Shown piece by piece: positions 36,109 through 44,702 of a DNA stretch of 53,477 nucleotides. Under the pieces are notes generated by a model. It had not been told where the DNA came from, ran no database searches, and worked only from the letters and a program-made list of their open reading frames with translations. Location of the stretch: the NCBI GenBank assembly GCA_004195025.1, contig SGBB01000004.1:1-53477 (forward strand), given 5' to 3'. Position numbers and translations under genes: made by a program. Numbering within the stretch: the stretch's first letter is position 1; the number at the start of each line of letters is the position of its first letter. The stretch comes from Candidatus Acidulidesulfobacter diazotrophicus. Lineage in GTDB: Bacteria > SZUA-79 > Acidulodesulfobacterales > Acidulodesulfobacteraceae.

Positions 36109-36669
36109 ATGAACAAAAAAACAAAGATTGGCCTATCCATTCTTGGATTGGTTGTTGGAGTATCCGCAGTTCTTTCCGGCTGCGCTCCAAAAGTAACAAA
36201 AGTATCTTCAAGCGCTTTGCCGCCTGCAAAAAAACCTGCAGTTGCGGTTCAACAGCCAACACAACCTGTAATCACTAAACAAGTAAATCCTTATTTAAGA
36301 AAGTATCCTTGGCTTGCAACTTACAATATTCAATCAAACAACAATAATATACATTTTGCATTTAACAAATCTATTCTTACTCCGCTTGATAAAATGATTT
36401 TAAGAAAAGATGCAATATATTTAAAGTATCATAGAAATACGGATGTACAAATTCAGGGTAATTGCGATAGAAGAGGTTCGGAAAGCTACAACTTAGCACT
36501 CGGATGGAGAAGAGCAAATGCCGCAAAAGCATATTTGCAAGACCTTGGTATAAATTCAGGAAGACTTAAAACAATAAGCTTTGGCAAAGAAAAACCGTTA
36601 TGCAATGCTCATACAAGAGTTTGTTACGCTATAAACAGAAGAGATCATTTTGTATCTGCTTCAAGATAA
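36109..36669 (+). CDS. pal: Pal/OmpA-family peptidoglycan-associated lipoprotein
   Basis: Outer-membrane lipoprotein that binds peptidoglycan. The signal peptide ends in a lipobox, AVLSGC, with Cys25 as the lipidation site. A Lys/Pro/Gln-rich linker follows, then an OmpA_C domain: NIHFAFNKSILTPLDKMIL, VQIQGNCDRRGSESYNLALGWRRANAAKAYL and GRLKTISFGKEKPL. AAGGAGAG lies about 8 nt before the ATG. It is 186 aa. The tol genes are not beside it, so it is a stand-alone Pal. Confidence 0.9.
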   Translation: MNKKTKIGLSILGLVVGVSAVLSGCAPKVTKVSSSALPPAKKPAVAVQQPTQPVITKQVNPYLRKYPWLATYNIQSNNNNIHFAFNKSILTPLDKMILRKDAIYLKYHRNTDVQIQGNCDRRGSESYNLALGWRRANAAKAYLQDLGINSGRLKTISFGKEKPLCNAHTRVCYAINRRDHFVSASR

Positions 36670-36728
36670 ATTATTTAATATAAATAAATTTTAAATTTTA
36701 TTTATATTTATTTTAAGTTTATGATATT

Positions 36729-36795
36729 AATCCCTTTAATGGACTTATTTATGAATTAAATTAATTCAGATAAATTTCATTAAAGGGATTTTTTT
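36729..36795. terminator. bidirectional terminator between pal and bioC
   Basis: Perfect 13-bp inverted arms AATCCCTTTAATG (36729-36741) and CATTAAAGGGATT (36778-36790). On the plus strand a T run follows directly, which fits termination of pal. On the minus strand an A/T run on the far side would also allow termination of bioC. Confidence 0.85.
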
Positions 36796-36805
36796 ATTTT
36801 TATTA

Positions 36806-37819
36806 TTAATGTTTATTAATTTTAGCTTTAATATAAGCCAAATTATATGATGCAAAAACATTTTTTTCTATATTAGTATATTTATTTTCATAATCTTTTA
36901 AAACTTTTTTAAGTATTAAATACCTTGAATGTTTTGATAAACATAAACTTTTATTATTATTTTTATTGTCGTAATTTTTATTTATTTTAATTTCATAATT
37001 TTCATTAAATTTATTATCGTGATCAGTATTATCGGTTCTGCTGATCGGGTGATTTAAACTATTTACGCCGGCGGTATTATTAACAGAATTTTTAGCACCT
37101 ATAATATTAATTTTTTTTAATAATTCTAATGCGGTATCTGCATATTCTTTATATTCAATAATTTTAAATTCTTCTATAATAAATCCTTGCGAAACTAATA
37201 AATTCTTAATATGATTAGCATCTGGAAATTTGTGAAGCGCTATGCTGCGCGTATTATCATTGCTTAAATATTCATCGTAACATAAGTTAAGTTCTTTTAA
37301 TGTTCCTTCAGAAAGGAACGAACATATAAATAAATTGTCATTATTTAAGTTTAAACTATTTTTTACCGATTTGACAAACCCTATTGGCTTGTTTAGCCAG
37401 TGTAAAACCATGTTAGAAAAAACAATATTTATCGTTTTGTTTTTTATCGGCATATCTTCACAATCGGAACAGCAAAGATGTTCATTGCTGATTCCATTAG
37501 TTTTAAATTTTAATTTCCCCCTTTTTAAAGCTCCTAACGCTAAATCAATACCTAAATATAGAAAATTAAAATCGCCTGCATGATTTCTATTTATTTTGTT
37601 TTTAATATATAAGAGTCCATTGCCCGTCCCGCAGCCTGCGTCAAGTATGTTTAATTTTTTTACGCAACCGTTATTTGCATTATCGGCATAATACTTTAAT
37701 ATAAAATCAAGTATGTCGCTTGTTATTATCTCAAGAGTTATTTTGTGATATGATATAGCGCTATCATATTGATGAGAATTTGAAAAATTTTTTTTTATTT
37801 TGTTTTTATCTATGTTCAT
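36806..37819 (-). CDS. bioC: malonyl-ACP O-methyltransferase
   Basis: SAM-dependent methyltransferase that starts pimelate synthesis for biotin. The N-terminal DKNKIKKNFSNSHQYDSAISYHKIT matches the BioC opening, followed by the SAM site ILDAGCGTGNGLLYIK and IVFSNMVLHWLNKPIGF. The length of 337 aa exceeds the usual 250-270, because of an Asn-rich insertion (about residues 245-290) and an extended C-terminus. The context supports it: bioF is directly upstream on the same strand and bioB is 3 kb away. Confidence 0.87.
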   Translation of the reverse strand: MNIDKNKIKKNFSNSHQYDSAISYHKITLEIITSDILDFILKYYADNANNGCVKKLNILDAGCGTGNGLLYIKNKINRNHAGDFNFLYLGIDLALGALKRGKLKFKTNGISNEHLCCSDCEDMPIKNKTINIVFSNMVLHWLNKPIGFVKSVKNSLNLNNDNLFICSFLSEGTLKELNLCYDEYLSNDNTRSIALHKFPDANHIKNLLVSQGFIIEEFKIIEYKEYADTALELLKKINIIGAKNSVNNTAGVNSLNHPISRTDNTDHDNKFNENYEIKINKNYDNKNNNKSLCLSKHSRYLILKKVLKDYENKYTNIEKNVFASYNLAYIKAKINKH

Positions 37820-37989
37820 AAATTAATATTGTAAATACAAAAATAGACTGTAAAATAAAAATCACAAAAAAAATTGACTTGCATAATATGTGTCAATTGA
37901 GCAATTAGTTTTTTAATATATTTATACGTTAAAAACCTTTCTTTCTCATCAAAATATTTAATAAATAAATGACGCATTAATAAAGATAT

Positions 37990-39141
37990 TTATTTTTTAA
38001 TATTATTTAAATCGGATAACTTTTTTAAAACTTTCTTAATTTCTATATTACGGAGACCCGCATTTACGCTAAACCGTAATCTTGCTTGTCCTTTAGCGAC
38101 TGTCGGGTATTTAACCGATTTAAGAAGTATACCTTCATTAATAAATTTTTTTTCTATCGCCGCAGCTTTTTTTTCATCTCCTATTAATATAGGTATAATA
38201 TGCGTATTTGAATTTAAAATATTTAACCCGTTATTTTTTAAAAATATTCTGATGTTTTGCGACAATGTTTGTAATTTTCTAACTAATTCAGGTTTATTTT
38301 CAATAATATTTAAAGCTTCTAATGCAATACCCGCGGCAACAGGAGATATTGCTGTAGAAAAAATATACGGTCTGCTTTTATTTATAAAATAGTCAATCAT
38401 TAAACTATCGGATAAAACAAATGCGCCTTCCGAAGCAAGAGCTTTCCCTAATGTTCCCATTATGATGTCTGGTTTTACGCCATTATAATAATTGCAGCTG
38501 CCTCCTCCAAAAGACCCTATAGTTCCCGTTGCATGCGCATCGTCAATAATCGTAATTGCATTATAACATTTAGACACATCTATTATATCGGGTAAATTGG
38601 CAATATCGCCGTCCATACTGAATACGCCTTCGGTTATAACAATTTTTATATCATAAGAGCTATGTTTTTTTAATATATTTTTAAGATGGTTGGGGTCGTT
38701 ATGCTTAAATCTGCTAAATTTTGTCTTTGAACACAATACTCCGTCAATAATAGATGCATGGGACAATTCGTCAAACGCTATAAATGTTTTACTAAACGAT
38801 ATTTTAGATAATGCCGAAATAATTCCTAAATTAGCTTGGTAACCTGAAGGATAAAGAATACATCTTTCATATCCTCCTTTAAATTTACATAATTTATTTT
38901 CCAAATCAATATGAGGCTTGAAATAACCATACATTAAAGGAGATGATGTGCTTGACAAAGGATATTTGGAAATTATTTGCTTTGCAGTTCTTTTTATTTT
39001 AGAATTATAAGCCAATCCAAGATAATCGTTAGAGGACAAATTGATAACGGTATCATCATTTTTATTTTCATTAAGCCTTCTGTAAAAACCTTTAGTTTTA
39101 ATATTTTTAATTTCATTTATCAAAAGTTCTCTGATCAACAT
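37990..39141 (-). CDS. bioF: 8-amino-7-oxononanoate synthase
   Basis: PLP enzyme that joins pimeloyl-ACP and alanine in biotin synthesis. Motifs: INLSSNDYLGLAY, LYPSGYQANLGIISAL, FDELSHASIIDG, TIIDDAHATGTIG, and the PLP-lysine segment IMGTLGKALASEGAF. Length is 383 aa. It precedes bioC by 170 bp on the same strand. Close relatives such as 2-amino-3-ketobutyrate CoA ligase share the fold, but the biotin context favours BioF. Confidence 0.92.
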   Translation of the reverse strand: MLIRELLINEIKNIKTKGFYRRLNENKNDDTVINLSSNDYLGLAYNSKIKRTAKQIISKYPLSSTSSPLMYGYFKPHIDLENKLCKFKGGYERCILYPSGYQANLGIISALSKISFSKTFIAFDELSHASIIDGVLCSKTKFSRFKHNDPNHLKNILKKHSSYDIKIVITEGVFSMDGDIANLPDIIDVSKCYNAITIIDDAHATGTIGSFGGGSCNYYNGVKPDIIMGTLGKALASEGAFVLSDSLMIDYFINKSRPYIFSTAISPVAAGIALEALNIIENKPELVRKLQTLSQNIRIFLKNNGLNILNSNTHIIPILIGDEKKAAAIEKKFINEGILLKSVKYPTVAKGQARLRFSVNAGLRNIEIKKVLKKLSDLNNIKK

Positions 39142-39175
39142 ATATTTAAATATTCATTGTTTTAATATCTATTTC

Positions 39176-39318
39176 TTAATCCTGCGTTAGAAAATGTTTT
39201 AGATATTTAAATTATAAATAACACAGGATTCCCGCTTTCGCGAGAATGATACCTGAGAAGGGTAAAGGTTTAAATCCCAGTTAAGTCATCCCTGTGCAGG
39301 CAGGAAAGTTCGGAATTA
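39176..39318. repeat. family 2 element, copy C (right end lost)
   Basis: The left end is TTAATCCTGCGTTAGAA (39176-39192), followed by a GGATTCCCGCTTTCGCGAGA palindrome and a GTCATCCCTGTGCAGGCAGG block shared with family 1. The matching right end is not found, so the copy is truncated. It lies between bioF and the cupin epimerase gene. Confidence 0.78.
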
Positions 39319-39361
39319 TAAGCCTTTAGCAATACAACAATATTATTAAACAAATTTTATT

Positions 39362-39847
39362 TTAATTAAATTTAAAAATTGATTCGCTATCGTTTTCATA
39401 TCTTATTTCGTCTATAGGCTCTTTCTTTTTGTATCCGGCATATAGCACATTGGCGGCATTAATCACAATTCCTTTTGTCAAACCTATATTTTTATACGCA
39501 TGAACAACTCCTGGCGGAACTATAAGGGAAGCAGGCTCATCTTCTCCAAGAAATAGAACTGTTTTATTCATATATGTTTTTGAACCCTTCCTGTTATCCC
39601 ATAAAATTATTTTAAAGTTAGAAGGTCCGATAAAACAAAAATAATCTGTTTGCGTTTTATGTTCGTGAGGACCCCTTTTAACACCGGGATTTGTCAATGA
39701 AACATAAGCCATTTTGGGAAATATGCTTTCATCAATTTCATCTGCCCTGTAAAGTTCGGCAAGCCAGCCTCTTTCATCTATATTTTTTGTTATAGGTATT
39801 ACAGCTGCACCGTCAATTTTTCCTATTTTAAAATTTAAATTTTCCAA
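39362..39847 (-). CDS. dTDP-4-dehydrorhamnose 3,5-epimerase-like cupin
   Basis: A 161-aa RmlC-fold protein. DERGWLAELYRADE, VSLTNPGVKRGPHEH, TDYFCFIGPSNFKIILWD and IVPPGVVHAYKNIG follow the RmlC pattern, including the cupin HxH-like metal/active-site region. It is shorter than classical RmlC (about 180 aa) and stands apart from other sugar-nucleotide genes, so the exact sugar cannot be told. It has no membrane segment. Confidence 0.8.
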   Translation of the reverse strand: MENLNFKIGKIDGAAVIPITKNIDERGWLAELYRADEIDESIFPKMAYVSLTNPGVKRGPHEHKTQTDYFCFIGPSNFKIILWDNRKGSKTYMNKTVLFLGEDEPASLIVPPGVVHAYKNIGLTKGIVINAANVLYAGYKKKEPIDEIRYENDSESIFKFN

Positions 39848-39911
39848 TTTTACACTCCATTTTTTATAAATAATAAAATTAAATTATAATATAAATAATA
39901 TAAATTTTCTA

Positions 39912-39936
39912 CCTAAAATTGCTGATAGAAAATTTT
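39912..39936. repeat. family 1 solo end
   Basis: CCTAAAATTGCTGATAGAAA matches the family 1 left end with one changed base (GCT for GCC) but has no partner end or interior. It is a relic between two divergent genes. Confidence 0.65.
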
Positions 39937-40006
39937 ACTATATCTGCGATTTTATGTTTAAATAAAACATTGAATAGATTTTAAAATTTTGATATAAATA
40001 TAATAT

Positions 40007-40912
40007 ATGGAAACAAAAGATTATTATAAAATTTTAGGGGTAGACAAAAAAGCAACGGCGGATGATATAAAAAAAGCCTACAGAAAGTTAGCCAGAAAAT
40101 ATCATCCCGATGTCAACCCTAACGATAAAACAGCCGAAAACAAGTTTAAAGAACTGCAGGAAGCGTACGATATTCTTAAAGATGAAAAAAAGCGAAAAGA
40201 ATACGACGAGCTTGGGAGCAATTACTTTAATTTTAAAAACGGTGCCGCTGGGGCGGGAGCTCAAGGACAAAATCAATATTATTACAGCGGCAATATGGGC
40301 GGGGAACAATCAGGGTTTAATTTTAATACCGGCGGAGCCGAGTTTAACTTTGAGGATGTTTTTTCTGATTTATTTAACAGATCGTCAAAACAAAGAGGTC
40401 CTCAAACAGGTCCTGATATTCAGTCTAAACTCAATGTTTCTGTCCAAGAAAGCGTTAAAGGAATTGAAAAAATAGTCATTATTAATAACGAAAAAATAAA
40501 AGTAAAGATACCTGCAGGTATTGCCGACGGCGGAAAAATCAGAATTCAAGGCAAAGGCTCTGCAGGAATAAACGGAGGAAAAAACGGTGATTTATATATT
40601 AAAATCGGCGTTATGAACGATAATATTTTTGAAAGAAAAGGCAACGATATTTATGTAAATAAAAAAATAAAATTAACGGAAGCTGTCCTTGGGGCAAAAG
40701 TAGAAGTTCCGACTATTGACGGAAAGATAATGCTTACTATACCTCCAGGAACACAAAACGGCGCTAAATTCAGAATACCAAAAAAAGGTTCTCCCGATAT
40801 TGCTTTAAAAGTTTATGGCGATGAAATAGTAAATATTCAAGTAGAATTACCGTCTAATATTTCTGATAACGCCAAAAAATATTTCGCAGAATTAGCTAAA
40901 GAAGGATATTAA
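40007..40912 (+). CDS. cbpA: DnaJ-like co-chaperone (CbpA type)
   Basis: Type II Hsp40: an N-terminal J domain with the HPD tripeptide ([10 protein letters not shown]), a Gly/Phe-rich region ([17 protein letters not shown] and on), and two C-terminal beta domains ([20 protein letters not shown]). It has no zinc-finger region. Length of 301 aa is typical. It stimulates DnaK ATPase. The next plus-strand gene encodes a CbpM-like regulator, which supports CbpA over general DnaJ. Confidence 0.92.
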   Translation: METKDYYKILGVDKKATADDIKKAYRKLARKYHPDVNPNDKTAENKFKELQEAYDILKDEKKRKEYDELGSNYFNFKNGAAGAGAQGQNQYYYSGNMGGEQSGFNFNTGGAEFNFEDVFSDLFNRSSKQRGPQTGPDIQSKLNVSVQESVKGIEKIVIINNEKIKVKIPAGIADGGKIRIQGKGSAGINGGKNGDLYIKIGVMNDNIFERKGNDIYVNKKIKLTEAVLGAKVEVPTIDGKIMLTIPPGTQNGAKFRIPKKGSPDIALKVYGDEIVNIQVELPSNISDNAKKYFAELAKEGY

Positions 40913-41054
40913 TTTATCAATTAAAATTAATTAAACTATTTAAAACAATAAGGTTATCTCTCATGTTCGCCTTATAGATATATTTTTTGTATGTTTTGAA
41001 AAAGCATGTCTTTTTCAGTAAAAAAATATGGGAATATCTGAGATATAAATTTTG

Positions 41055-41456
41055 ATGAATAAATCTAATTATAATATAAAAATACAAAAAATTTCTTCAT
41101 TAGATAACTGTTCCGATAATGTTTATAAATTTACAAGTTTATCTAATATTTGCACGGCATTTTGCCTGAGCAGGAATACTGTTTATTTTTTTATTGACGA
41201 AGGGTTAATCGCCATAAACAAAGAAAATAATTGCTTATTTATGGATTCGTCAAGTATTAATAAACTTCAGACTATTTCTCATCTAAAAAATGATCTCTAT
41301 ATCAATAATGAAGGAATATCAGTCATATTAAATATGAGAGAAAAAGTCATAAATTATCAGGATAAGTTTAAAATTATTGCAGATTCGCTAAAAAAATCCA
41401 ACGATGTTGAAGAAATACTCAATAATTTAAAAAATTGCGGGTTTTTTGATTTTTAA
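41055..41456 (+). CDS. cbpM: CbpM-like chaperone modulator
   Basis: A 133-aa helical protein. The N-terminal part resembles a MerR-type winged helix (TSLSNICTAFCLSRNTVYFFIDEGLI), as CbpM does, followed by a coiled C-terminal helix. In Escherichia coli CbpM binds the J domain of CbpA and inhibits it. It lies 142 bp after cbpA on the same strand. A TTG one codon earlier is an alternative start, but ATG at 41055 is preferred. Identification rests on fold pattern and position. Confidence 0.75.
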   Translation: MNKSNYNIKIQKISSLDNCSDNVYKFTSLSNICTAFCLSRNTVYFFIDEGLIAINKENNCLFMDSSSINKLQTISHLKNDLYINNEGISVILNMREKVINYQDKFKIIADSLKKSNDVEEILNNLKNCGFFDF

Positions 41457-41488
41457 TTTTTTTATTTTTGAATTTATAGGTGAAAAAT

Positions 41489-42538
41489 ATGAACTTAGAA
41501 GCTGTTAATTTAGAAGTTGATAATTTAAATATAGAAGCTGTTAATTTAGAAGTTAATTTAACTGTTAATTTAATAGATACGTTAAAAAATTATGTTGCCG
41601 AAAATAAAGAAATTCCGGATGATATTCTTTTGTCTATCTATGATTGCAATAAATCAGAACTGCTGGCAGTTTTTTCTATCGCATTAGAACTTAAGGAAAA
41701 ATGGACGGGCAATAAAATTAATTTTTGTTCAATCGTCAGCGCAAAGACAGGTTTATGTTCGGAAGATTGCGCTTTCTGCGGACAATCTTCAAAAATACCG
41801 AAAATTAATAAAAAAATAAATAAACTTCTTCCTATAAACGAATTAGTTAACGCAGCCAGAATTGCGAAAGAAAACGGAGCGAATGAATTTTCTATAGTAA
41901 CGAGCGGGACATCTATTAGCGATAAAAAAGAACTTTCTATTATAGCCGAAGCAATTAAAACCATTAAAAATGATATAGGAATCACGGCGTGCGCATCTTT
42001 AGGTTTAATGGAAAAAGAAGATTTAGAATATTTAAAATCTTACGGATTGGAAATTTTTCATCATAATATAGAAACGAGCAAAGATTTCTTCAGCAATATT
42101 TGCACGACTCATTCTTATGAAAATAATATTGAAACAATAAATAAAGCAAAACAGGCTAATCTTAAAGTATGCTCCGGGGTTATAATCGGAATGGGAGAAT
42201 CTCGTCTTGACAGAATTAAAATGGCAAAGCAGCTAAAAGAACTTGACGTTGACAATATTCCTATTAATTTTTTAAATCCTGTGAAAGGAACTCCGCTTGA
42301 AAACAATGATGAGTTAACACCTATGGAATGCCTTAAAACAATCTCTATCTTTCGCTTGATTAACCCATCAAAAAACATACTTGCGCAAGGAGGCAGAGAA
42401 TTAAACTTAAGACAATTACAGCCCTTTGCTTTAATGGCAGGAGCCAACGGATTTCTTTTGGGGAATTATTTGGTGACATCGGGAAGAAATACAGAATTAG
42501 ATATTGAACTAATAAGCGACCTGGAATTTGAAGCTTGA
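41489..42538 (+). CDS. bioB: biotin synthase
   Basis: Radical SAM enzyme that inserts sulfur into dethiobiotin. The cluster motif is CSEDCAFC (CxxxCxxC) in SAKTGLCSEDCAFCGQSS; YGLEIFHHNIETS, CSGVIIGMGESRLDR and ILAQGGRELNLRQLQPFALMAGANG follow. The start is the ATG at 41489 with AGGTGA 5 nt before; a GTG at 41480 is an alternative. Residues 1-28 form an added leucine-rich extension made from a 23-bp DNA duplication (41496-41518 and 41532-41554). Total length is 349 aa. It lies 33 bp after cbpM. Confidence 0.93.
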   Translation: MNLEAVNLEVDNLNIEAVNLEVNLTVNLIDTLKNYVAENKEIPDDILLSIYDCNKSELLAVFSIALELKEKWTGNKINFCSIVSAKTGLCSEDCAFCGQSSKIPKINKKINKLLPINELVNAARIAKENGANEFSIVTSGTSISDKKELSIIAEAIKTIKNDIGITACASLGLMEKEDLEYLKSYGLEIFHHNIETSKDFFSNICTTHSYENNIETINKAKQANLKVCSGVIIGMGESRLDRIKMAKQLKELDVDNIPINFLNPVKGTPLENNDELTPMECLKTISIFRLINPSKNILAQGGRELNLRQLQPFALMAGANGFLLGNYLVTSGRNTELDIELISDLEFEA

Positions 42539-42606
42539 TATTAATTAGAATTAAAAAAACAAATAACATTCTGCCCGGCTAATAAATAATATGAGATTTG
42601 AAGCCT

Positions 42607-42628
42607 AATATCAGCGCTGATATTTTTA
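42607..42628 (+). terminator. terminator-like palindrome after bioB
   Basis: An 18-bp perfect palindrome AATATCAGCGCTGATATT followed by TTTAA. It folds to a 7-bp stem with a GCGC loop and a short U tail, 68 bp past the bioB stop. Its short U run makes the call tentative. Confidence 0.6.
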
Positions 42629-42746
42629 ATATAGTTATCTTTAACCGATAAATAACCTATAATTTAATTTAAAGACTGATTAATGTTAGAATTTATTTTT
42701 AAAATTTATATTTTATTTCTATTTTATATTAATTATATTATAATAA

Positions 42747-43184
42747 ATGAATCAAAAAATTATATGTATTGATTACGGACTTAAAAGAATCGGCGTTGCT
42801 CTGAGCGATGACAGAGGAACAATAGCATTTCCTCATAAATATATAATTAATGAAAACTTTAATGATGCCGCAACTGAATTAAAAAATATTATCATTACAG
42901 AGAATGCTTCTTTAATTGTTGTCGGAATGCCTATCGGACTTAGCGGAAAACAGTCGTCGCTTTCAATAGAAGTGATAAAATTTATAGATGAACTTAAGAA
43001 AATAATTAAAAACCTTCCTATAATTACTTATGACGAAAGATTTTCAACGGCTCAAGCTCAAAGAAGTTTAATAGAAAGAAACGTGAAAAGAAAAAAAAGA
43101 AAACAGACTATAGATTCTATAGCAGCTTCATTTATTCTTCAATCATATTTAGACGGTATAAATAGTACAAATAATAATACATAA
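42747..43184 (+). CDS. ruvX: YqgF/RuvX family nuclease (pre-16S rRNA processing)
   Basis: RNase H-fold putative nuclease needed for 16S rRNA 5' maturation in E. coli. The N-terminal ICIDYGLKRIGVALSDDRG holds the first catalytic Asp, VVGMPIGLSGKQ the Gly-rich turn, and YDERFSTAQAQ and DSIAASFILQSYLD the later acidic residues. Length of 145 aa is typical. It is followed by mltG after 24 bp, a common pairing. Confidence 0.92.
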   Translation: MNQKIICIDYGLKRIGVALSDDRGTIAFPHKYIINENFNDAATELKNIIITENASLIVVGMPIGLSGKQSSLSIEVIKFIDELKKIIKNLPIITYDERFSTAQAQRSLIERNVKRKKRKQTIDSIAASFILQSYLDGINSTNNNT

Positions 43185-43208
43185 AAATATAATTAAATAA
43201 TTTATTAT

Positions 43209-44318
43209 ATGTGCTATTTTGACTATCAAACTTTCAAGAAAATAAAAAAAATAAAAAAATTTTTTATTTATTTAATTCCTATTTTTCTGATTTTATATAT
43301 TTTATTTTATGCTTTTACTCCGCAGTCATACTTTAAAACCCCCGTCGTTTTATTTAATATAAAAAGAGGTTATTCATTAAAAACAATTTCTTTTAAATTA
43401 TATAAGAAAAATATTGTATCAAATCCATATTTATTTTATTTTATAGGCTTTATAACCGGCTATTCAAGATATATTGAATCAGGCACATATTATGTTTCTT
43501 TAAATGAATCCCCCGCTTCAATTTATTATAAATTTGTCAACGGAAAAATTGCGACGACTAAGGTAACCGTGATTCCAGGTATGAATATTTTTCAAATTGC
43601 AATGATTCTAAATGAAAAGCATGTCGTTAAAGAAATTAATTTCATCAAAGCAAGTTTTAACAAAAATATTTTATTAAGTATAGGCGCAGATAAAAAAAGC
43701 GCCGAAGGGGTTTTGTATCCTGATACATATATTTTTAAAATAAATTCAACCTCTAAGAGTGTTTTAAAAAAAATGTTTAATGAATTTAAATTGAAAACTA
43801 AAAATATAAAAATATCTTACAAAGACTTAATTATAGCTTCGCTAATTATTAAAGAAACAAACGGCGGTAAGGACATGAAAACGGTATCTTCAGTATTTCA
43901 TAACAGATTAGACATAAATATGCCTTTAGAAAGCGATCCTACAAATATATACGCGGAAGATTTAAATAATTTTAAAATTTATGAAACACATTTTAATAAA
44001 TACTCCGATAAAACTAACCATAGTAATAAAAAAAGTAATAAATATTTTAAAAAATCAAATAATAAAATTGCCGGATTTATTAAATTTCACTCTCGCATGA
44101 ACGTAGAATATATAAAAATAAAATCTCCGTACAACACATATTTAAATTACGGGCTTCCTCCGACACCTATTTCAAATCCAAATATTGCGGCAATAATGGC
44201 AGCAATTCATCCATTAAAAACAAATTATTTATATTTCATTGCTACAAAAAAAGGTAAAACAATATTTGCAAAATCACTAAATATACAAATTAATAACATT
44301 GACAAATATTTAAAATAA
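43209..44318 (+). CDS. mltG: endolytic murein transglycosylase
   Basis: Membrane-anchored glycan-strand terminase. A single N-terminal membrane helix (FFIYLIPIFLILYILFYAF) precedes a LysM-like YceG domain. The catalytic Glu is in SLIIKETNGG, followed by VSSVFHNRLDINMPLESDPTNIYAED and the C-terminal SPYNTYLNYGLPPTPISNP. An extra Asn/Lys-rich segment of about 40 residues (around NKYSDKTNHSNKKSNK) sits in the middle of the domain. It follows ruvX by 24 bp. It is 369 aa. Confidence 0.9.
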   Translation: MCYFDYQTFKKIKKIKKFFIYLIPIFLILYILFYAFTPQSYFKTPVVLFNIKRGYSLKTISFKLYKKNIVSNPYLFYFIGFITGYSRYIESGTYYVSLNESPASIYYKFVNGKIATTKVTVIPGMNIFQIAMILNEKHVVKEINFIKASFNKNILLSIGADKKSAEGVLYPDTYIFKINSTSKSVLKKMFNEFKLKTKNIKISYKDLIIASLIIKETNGGKDMKTVSSVFHNRLDINMPLESDPTNIYAEDLNNFKIYETHFNKYSDKTNHSNKKSNKYFKKSNNKIAGFIKFHSRMNVEYIKIKSPYNTYLNYGLPPTPISNPNIAAIMAAIHPLKTNYLYFIATKKGKTIFAKSLNIQINNIDKYLK

Positions 44319-44323
44319 TTTTG

Positions 44324-44352
44324 TTGACTTTCGTTTTTCGTTATATCATAAT
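44324..44352 (+). promoter_or_regulatory. promoter of the porin-mod locus
   Basis: -35 TTGACT (44324-44329), a 17-nt spacer and -10 CATAAT (44347-44352), reading toward the porin gene with a leader of about 340 nt. A repeated operator-like motif overlaps the -10. The call is by eye. Confidence 0.6.
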
Positions 44353-44365
44353 AGTCCTAACAATA
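44339..44365 (+). promoter_or_regulatory. ModE-like operator, site 1
   Basis: CGTTATATCATAATAG followed by TCCTAACAATA. The left half CGTTATAT equals the left half of the E. coli modA ModE site; the right half (TCCTAACA against ACATAACG) agrees at 5 of 8 positions with the same 8-nt spacing. It covers the -10 box, suitable for repression. Confidence 0.5.
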
Positions 44366-44445
44366 TTTATTTAGATTAATTACTGTCTAACTCTGTATTT
44401 TGTCGCAATTAGTTTAATTATAAATTCATAATTTTTTTTATTTAT

Positions 44446-44472
44446 CGTTATATCATTTTAGATACAACAATA
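44446..44472 (+). promoter_or_regulatory. ModE-like operator, site 2
   Basis: CGTTATATCATTTTAG followed by ATACAACAATA, matching site 1 at about 20 of 26 positions, 107 bp downstream. Two copies in the leader of the porin-mod locus suggest a bound regulator. Confidence 0.5.
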
Positions 44473-44702
44473 AATTATTAAGAGATTATAATATAGACGA
44501 TAATAAATTAGCTTAATCTATTTTATCAATCTGATAGCAATATCGGCAATAATGTTTGATTTTAGGTTAAATGTTTTGGATCTTACTTTTATTTTTTATA
44601 TATCTGCAATTAATTATGTGCAATTTATAAAAACTAATTTTCTACGGCGGAAGTCAAATAGCTTTTTAAATCAAATTAAATTAAATTAACGGTGAAATTA
44701 AA

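Noticed and set aside
10814-39336. Dispersed repeats as a CRISPR array
   Set aside because: Copies are kilobases apart, have inverted ends and lack regular spacers; no cas genes are present.
44530-44560. Possible extra family 1 end (ATATCGGCAAT)
   Set aside because: Only about 11 bases match and there is no partner end.
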